Assembly (NCBI GenBank): GCA_946494345.1
Contig: CAMMBX010000049.1
Coordinates: 1 to 8,113, forward strand
DNA length: 8,113 nt
Direction of reading: 5' to 3'
Source of the DNA: an uncultured Mycoplasmatota bacterium
GTDB taxonomy: Bacteria > Bacillota_I > Bacilli_A > RF39 > UBA660
Shown here piece after piece: positions 6,641 to 8,113 of this stretch. The notes under the pieces were generated by a model. It was not told the origin of the DNA. It saw nothing but the letters and a program-made list of their open reading frames with translations, and did no database searches. The number at the start of each line of letters is the position of its first letter. Positions within the stretch are counted from its first letter, which is position 1. The position numbers were made by a program, and so were the translations under genes.

Positions 6641-7559
6641 GCTTTTCCATCCCCTTCATTACGACAATATTCTGAATAATAGCGAAGATGTTACCTACTG
6701 ACCAATAAATACCTAAAGCTGCTGGCATAAAGAATGCTGTTATTATTATAATTACACTCATCATAATAGGCATCATCTTCATTGATGGATCACTTGCTGT
6801 ATTATTTGTAGTTTTAAACATGAAGATAGTTGAACCACCTATTATAATTAGAAGAATTATATACATATAGAATGTTTCACTACCAAATCCTACTAATGGA
6901 GTTGTTCCTAATTGAATTCCTAAAAAGTTTTCTTCAAATATTGCTGGTACCCTATTTATTGCTTCTAAGAATGCTAGTAACAAAGGTAGTTGAATAAAAG
7001 AAATTAAACAACTAGTTAAAGGGTTAAAATTATACTTTTTATAAACCATCATCATTTCTTGATTTTGCTTTAACATAGAGTCTTGGTCAGTCTTACCTTC
7101 ATATTTCTTTTGAATTCTAGTAAGTTCAGGGGAAGCTTTCTTCATCATTTCACTTTGAACTGCCATTTTTCTTGTGAATGGGAATAATATTAATCTTATT
7201 ATAATAGTAATAATGATAATACTTAGAGCAAAACTTCCTATATATTTACCTAATGTTAAGATTAGAAATGCTAATGGCTTAACAAATATTCCTGTCCATA
7301 GGCCATCATATTCTGTATCTCCTGGAGTAAATTCAGAACATTTTGGTAATTTATCTAAGTCTACTCCATTTTCTTCGTATAGCTTTCTTGTTTGTTTATT
7401 TTCTGGTTGACAAAGAATGTTTTCTGTTAGTGATTGTCCTGTTTCTGGATTTTGAACAGCTTTATTATCTTCATTTACTAAAGTTGTTTGACATCCTGTT
7501 ACTAGAAATAATAACATTATTATAATAATTATTTTTGATTTAATCTTTCTTTTTTTCAT
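6630..7559 (-). CDS. yidC: YidC/SpoIIIJ-type membrane protein insertase (lipoprotein)
   Basis: Membrane insertase of the YidC/Oxa1/Alb3 family, which inserts and folds membrane proteins alone or with SecYEG. The N-terminus is a lipoprotein signal: positive KKRKIKSK, a hydrophobic run, then lipobox VTGC with C23. Five membrane segments fit at about 108-128, 181-201, 230-248, 262-279 and 281-300. The groove arginine is R122 in IIIRLILFPFT, followed by the cytoplasmic helical hairpin (about 130-176). Odd point: the extracytoplasmic segment between C23 and the first core segment is about 75 residues with two cysteines (C50, C74), apparently longer than in B. subtilis SpoIIIJ. The ribosome site AAGGAG overlaps the rnpA stop, and the gap to rnpA is 9 nt. 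Confidence 0.96.
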   Translation of the reverse strand: MKKRKIKSKIIIIIMLLFLVTGCQTTLVNEDNKAVQNPETGQSLTENILCQPENKQTRKLYEENGVDLDKLPKCSEFTPGDTEYDGLWTGIFVKPLAFLILTLGKYIGSFALSIIIITIIIRLILFPFTRKMAVQSEMMKKASPELTRIQKKYEGKTDQDSMLKQNQEMMMVYKKYNFNPLTSCLISFIQLPLLLAFLEAINRVPAIFEENFLGIQLGTTPLVGFGSETFYMYIILLIIIGGSTIFMFKTTNNTASDPSMKMMPIMMSVIIIITAFFMPAALGIYWSVGNIFAIIQNIVVMKGMEKHGK

Positions 7560-7568
7560 ATGCTCTCC

Positions 7569-7895
7569 TTATTTAATTTTATCTAATAAATATTGCAAGC
7601 TGCTAGATAGTTCATTATAAGTTAAATTTAGACAGCTGTTTCTTATAATTATAATACAATTATAGTTTTTTTCATAGGTTTTGTTATAGTTTCTTATAAT
7701 TGCTCTAATCTTTCTTTTTAAATTATTTCTAATATGAGCCTTACCTACTTTCTTAGGAACAGTTATTCCATATTTAGTAGGAGAATCTTTTTTTTCTTTA
7801 TAAAAGATTACATAATTATAATTTTTAATTTTTTTACCTGTTTCTATTACTTCATCAAAGACTCTACTTTCTTTTACAATGTACTTCTTGTTCAT
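7569..7895 (-). CDS. rnpA: Ribonuclease P protein component
   Basis: Small basic protein that binds the catalytic RNase P RNA and helps it recognise the 5' leader of precursor tRNAs. The 108 residues are near the usual 110-120. Visible features are the conserved Phe near the start (F13 in SRVFDEVI), the central strand YGITVPKKVGKA, and the RNR-type motif at 56-61 as RNNLKR, in which the third motif residue is Asn instead of Arg. The C-terminal strand ends NCIIIIRNSC. The ribosome site AGGA lies 9 nt before the ATG. It follows rpmH by 47 nt with an attenuator-like hairpin between, and leads directly into yidC, the standard order. Confidence 0.95.
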   Translation of the reverse strand: MNKKYIVKESRVFDEVIETGKKIKNYNYVIFYKEKKDSPTKYGITVPKKVGKAHIRNNLKRKIRAIIRNYNKTYEKNYNCIIIIRNSCLNLTYNELSSSLQYLLDKIK

Positions 7896-7914
7896 TTAAT
7901 CACGTCCTAAAGTT

Positions 7915-7938
7915 AAAAAAACACTGCAAAAAACAGTG
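7915..7938 (-). terminator. Terminator/attenuator between rpmH and rnpA
   Basis: On the minus strand CACTG (7938-7934) and CAGTG (7926-7922) form a 5-bp stem with three G-C pairs around a 7-nt loop. A run of seven T (7921-7915) follows, just after the rpmH stop. A short stem plus T tract suggests partial termination, letting L34 be made in far larger amounts than the RNase P protein. Confidence 0.65.
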
Positions 7939-7942
7939 AATT

Positions 7943-8071
7943 TTATTTTACTAATTCTTTACGTCCTTTCTTACGACGAGCATTTAAAATATTACCAGCA
8001 CTTGCTTTACGAGCGAAGAATCCATGTTTCTTTGCTCTTCTTCTTTGGTTTGGTTGATATGTTCTTTTCAT
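7943..8071 (-). CDS. rpmH: 50S ribosomal protein L34
   Basis: Small, very basic protein of the large ribosomal subunit. The 42 residues begin MKRTYQPNQRRRAKKHGFFA and continue with ARKASAGNILNARRKKGRKE, matching the L34 family almost end to end (usual length 44-46). Start choice is clear: ATG with a strong GGAGGTG ribosome site (8083-8077) 5 nt upstream. It is first in the rpmH-rnpA-yidC-jag unit. In this family of gene orders dnaA and oriC lie just upstream, here beyond the right edge. Confidence 0.97.
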   Translation of the reverse strand: MKRTYQPNQRRRAKKHGFFARKASAGNILNARRKKGRKELVK

Positions 8072-8101
8072 TATAACACCTCCAGACTTGAAATCTACAT
8101 T

Positions 8102-8107
8102 ATTATA
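8102..8107 (-). promoter_or_regulatory. -10 element of the rpmH promoter
   Basis: Minus-strand TATAAT (8107-8102) is a perfect -10 hexamer 30 nt before the rpmH ATG and 18 nt before its ribosome site. A matching -35 would lie near 8125-8130, beyond the window, so it cannot be checked here. Confidence 0.4.
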
Positions 8108-8113
8108 ATAGGT

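Noticed and set aside
6874..6889. parS-like half site TGTTTCAC within yidC
   Set aside because: Only the left half matches. The right half does not continue the palindrome, and the bases encode conserved-frame residues of YidC.
6270..7525. Plus-strand open frames opposite jag and yidC (112, 78 and 60 codons)
   Set aside because: Antisense shadows of conserved genes, with no recognisable protein features.

Overview
The window looks like a piece of a low-GC Bacillota (Firmicutes) chromosome beside the replication origin. All recognised genes lie on the minus strand. Read in that direction the order is rpmH, rnpA, yidC, jag, mnmE, an unknown gene, mnmG, rsmG, a noc-type parB gene and the first 12 codons of soj/parA. 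This is the classical rpmH-to-soj order of Bacillus and relatives. In that arrangement dnaA and oriC would lie just beyond the right edge (inference; neither is in the window). The DNA is very AT-rich by eye, starts follow AGGAGG-like ribosome binding sites, and all six Trp codons are TGG, so the standard bacterial code fits. Gene order and a long disordered linker in the ParB-family protein suggest an uncultured gut-type Bacilli/Mollicutes-related lineage, but I cannot name it.

Right part (about 6030-8113): rpmH (ribosomal protein L34) is followed by a hairpin-plus-T-tract that probably attenuates read-through into rnpA (RNase P protein), yidC (a membrane insertase with a lipoprotein signal) and jag/khpB (a KH-R3H RNA-binding protein). 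yidC and jag overlap by 11 nt. A weak terminator overlaps the jag stop.

Middle part (about 1635-6000): a good promoter (TTTACA, 17 nt, TATAAT) drives mnmE, a 123-residue unknown gene, mnmG and rsmG. MnmE and MnmG together modify the wobble uridine of certain tRNAs, and RsmG methylates 16S rRNA. The unknown gene sits between the two partner subunits with 16-nt gaps on each side. Its protein is an internal tandem duplication, and it is the least explained coding sequence here.

Left part (1-1634): a probable extended -10 promoter precedes the ParB-family gene. Its position, DNA-recognition residues and C-terminal domain all point to Noc (nucleoid occlusion) rather than Spo0J. It lacks the N-terminal amphipathic helix of Bacillus Noc and carries a linker of roughly 230 residues before the dimerisation domain. 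A 9-bp terminator hairpin ends this unit, and a separate promoter precedes soj.

I saw no mobile elements, CRISPR arrays, tRNA or rRNA genes. The most promising leads are the duplicated unknown protein between mnmE and mnmG and the linker-expanded Noc-like protein.
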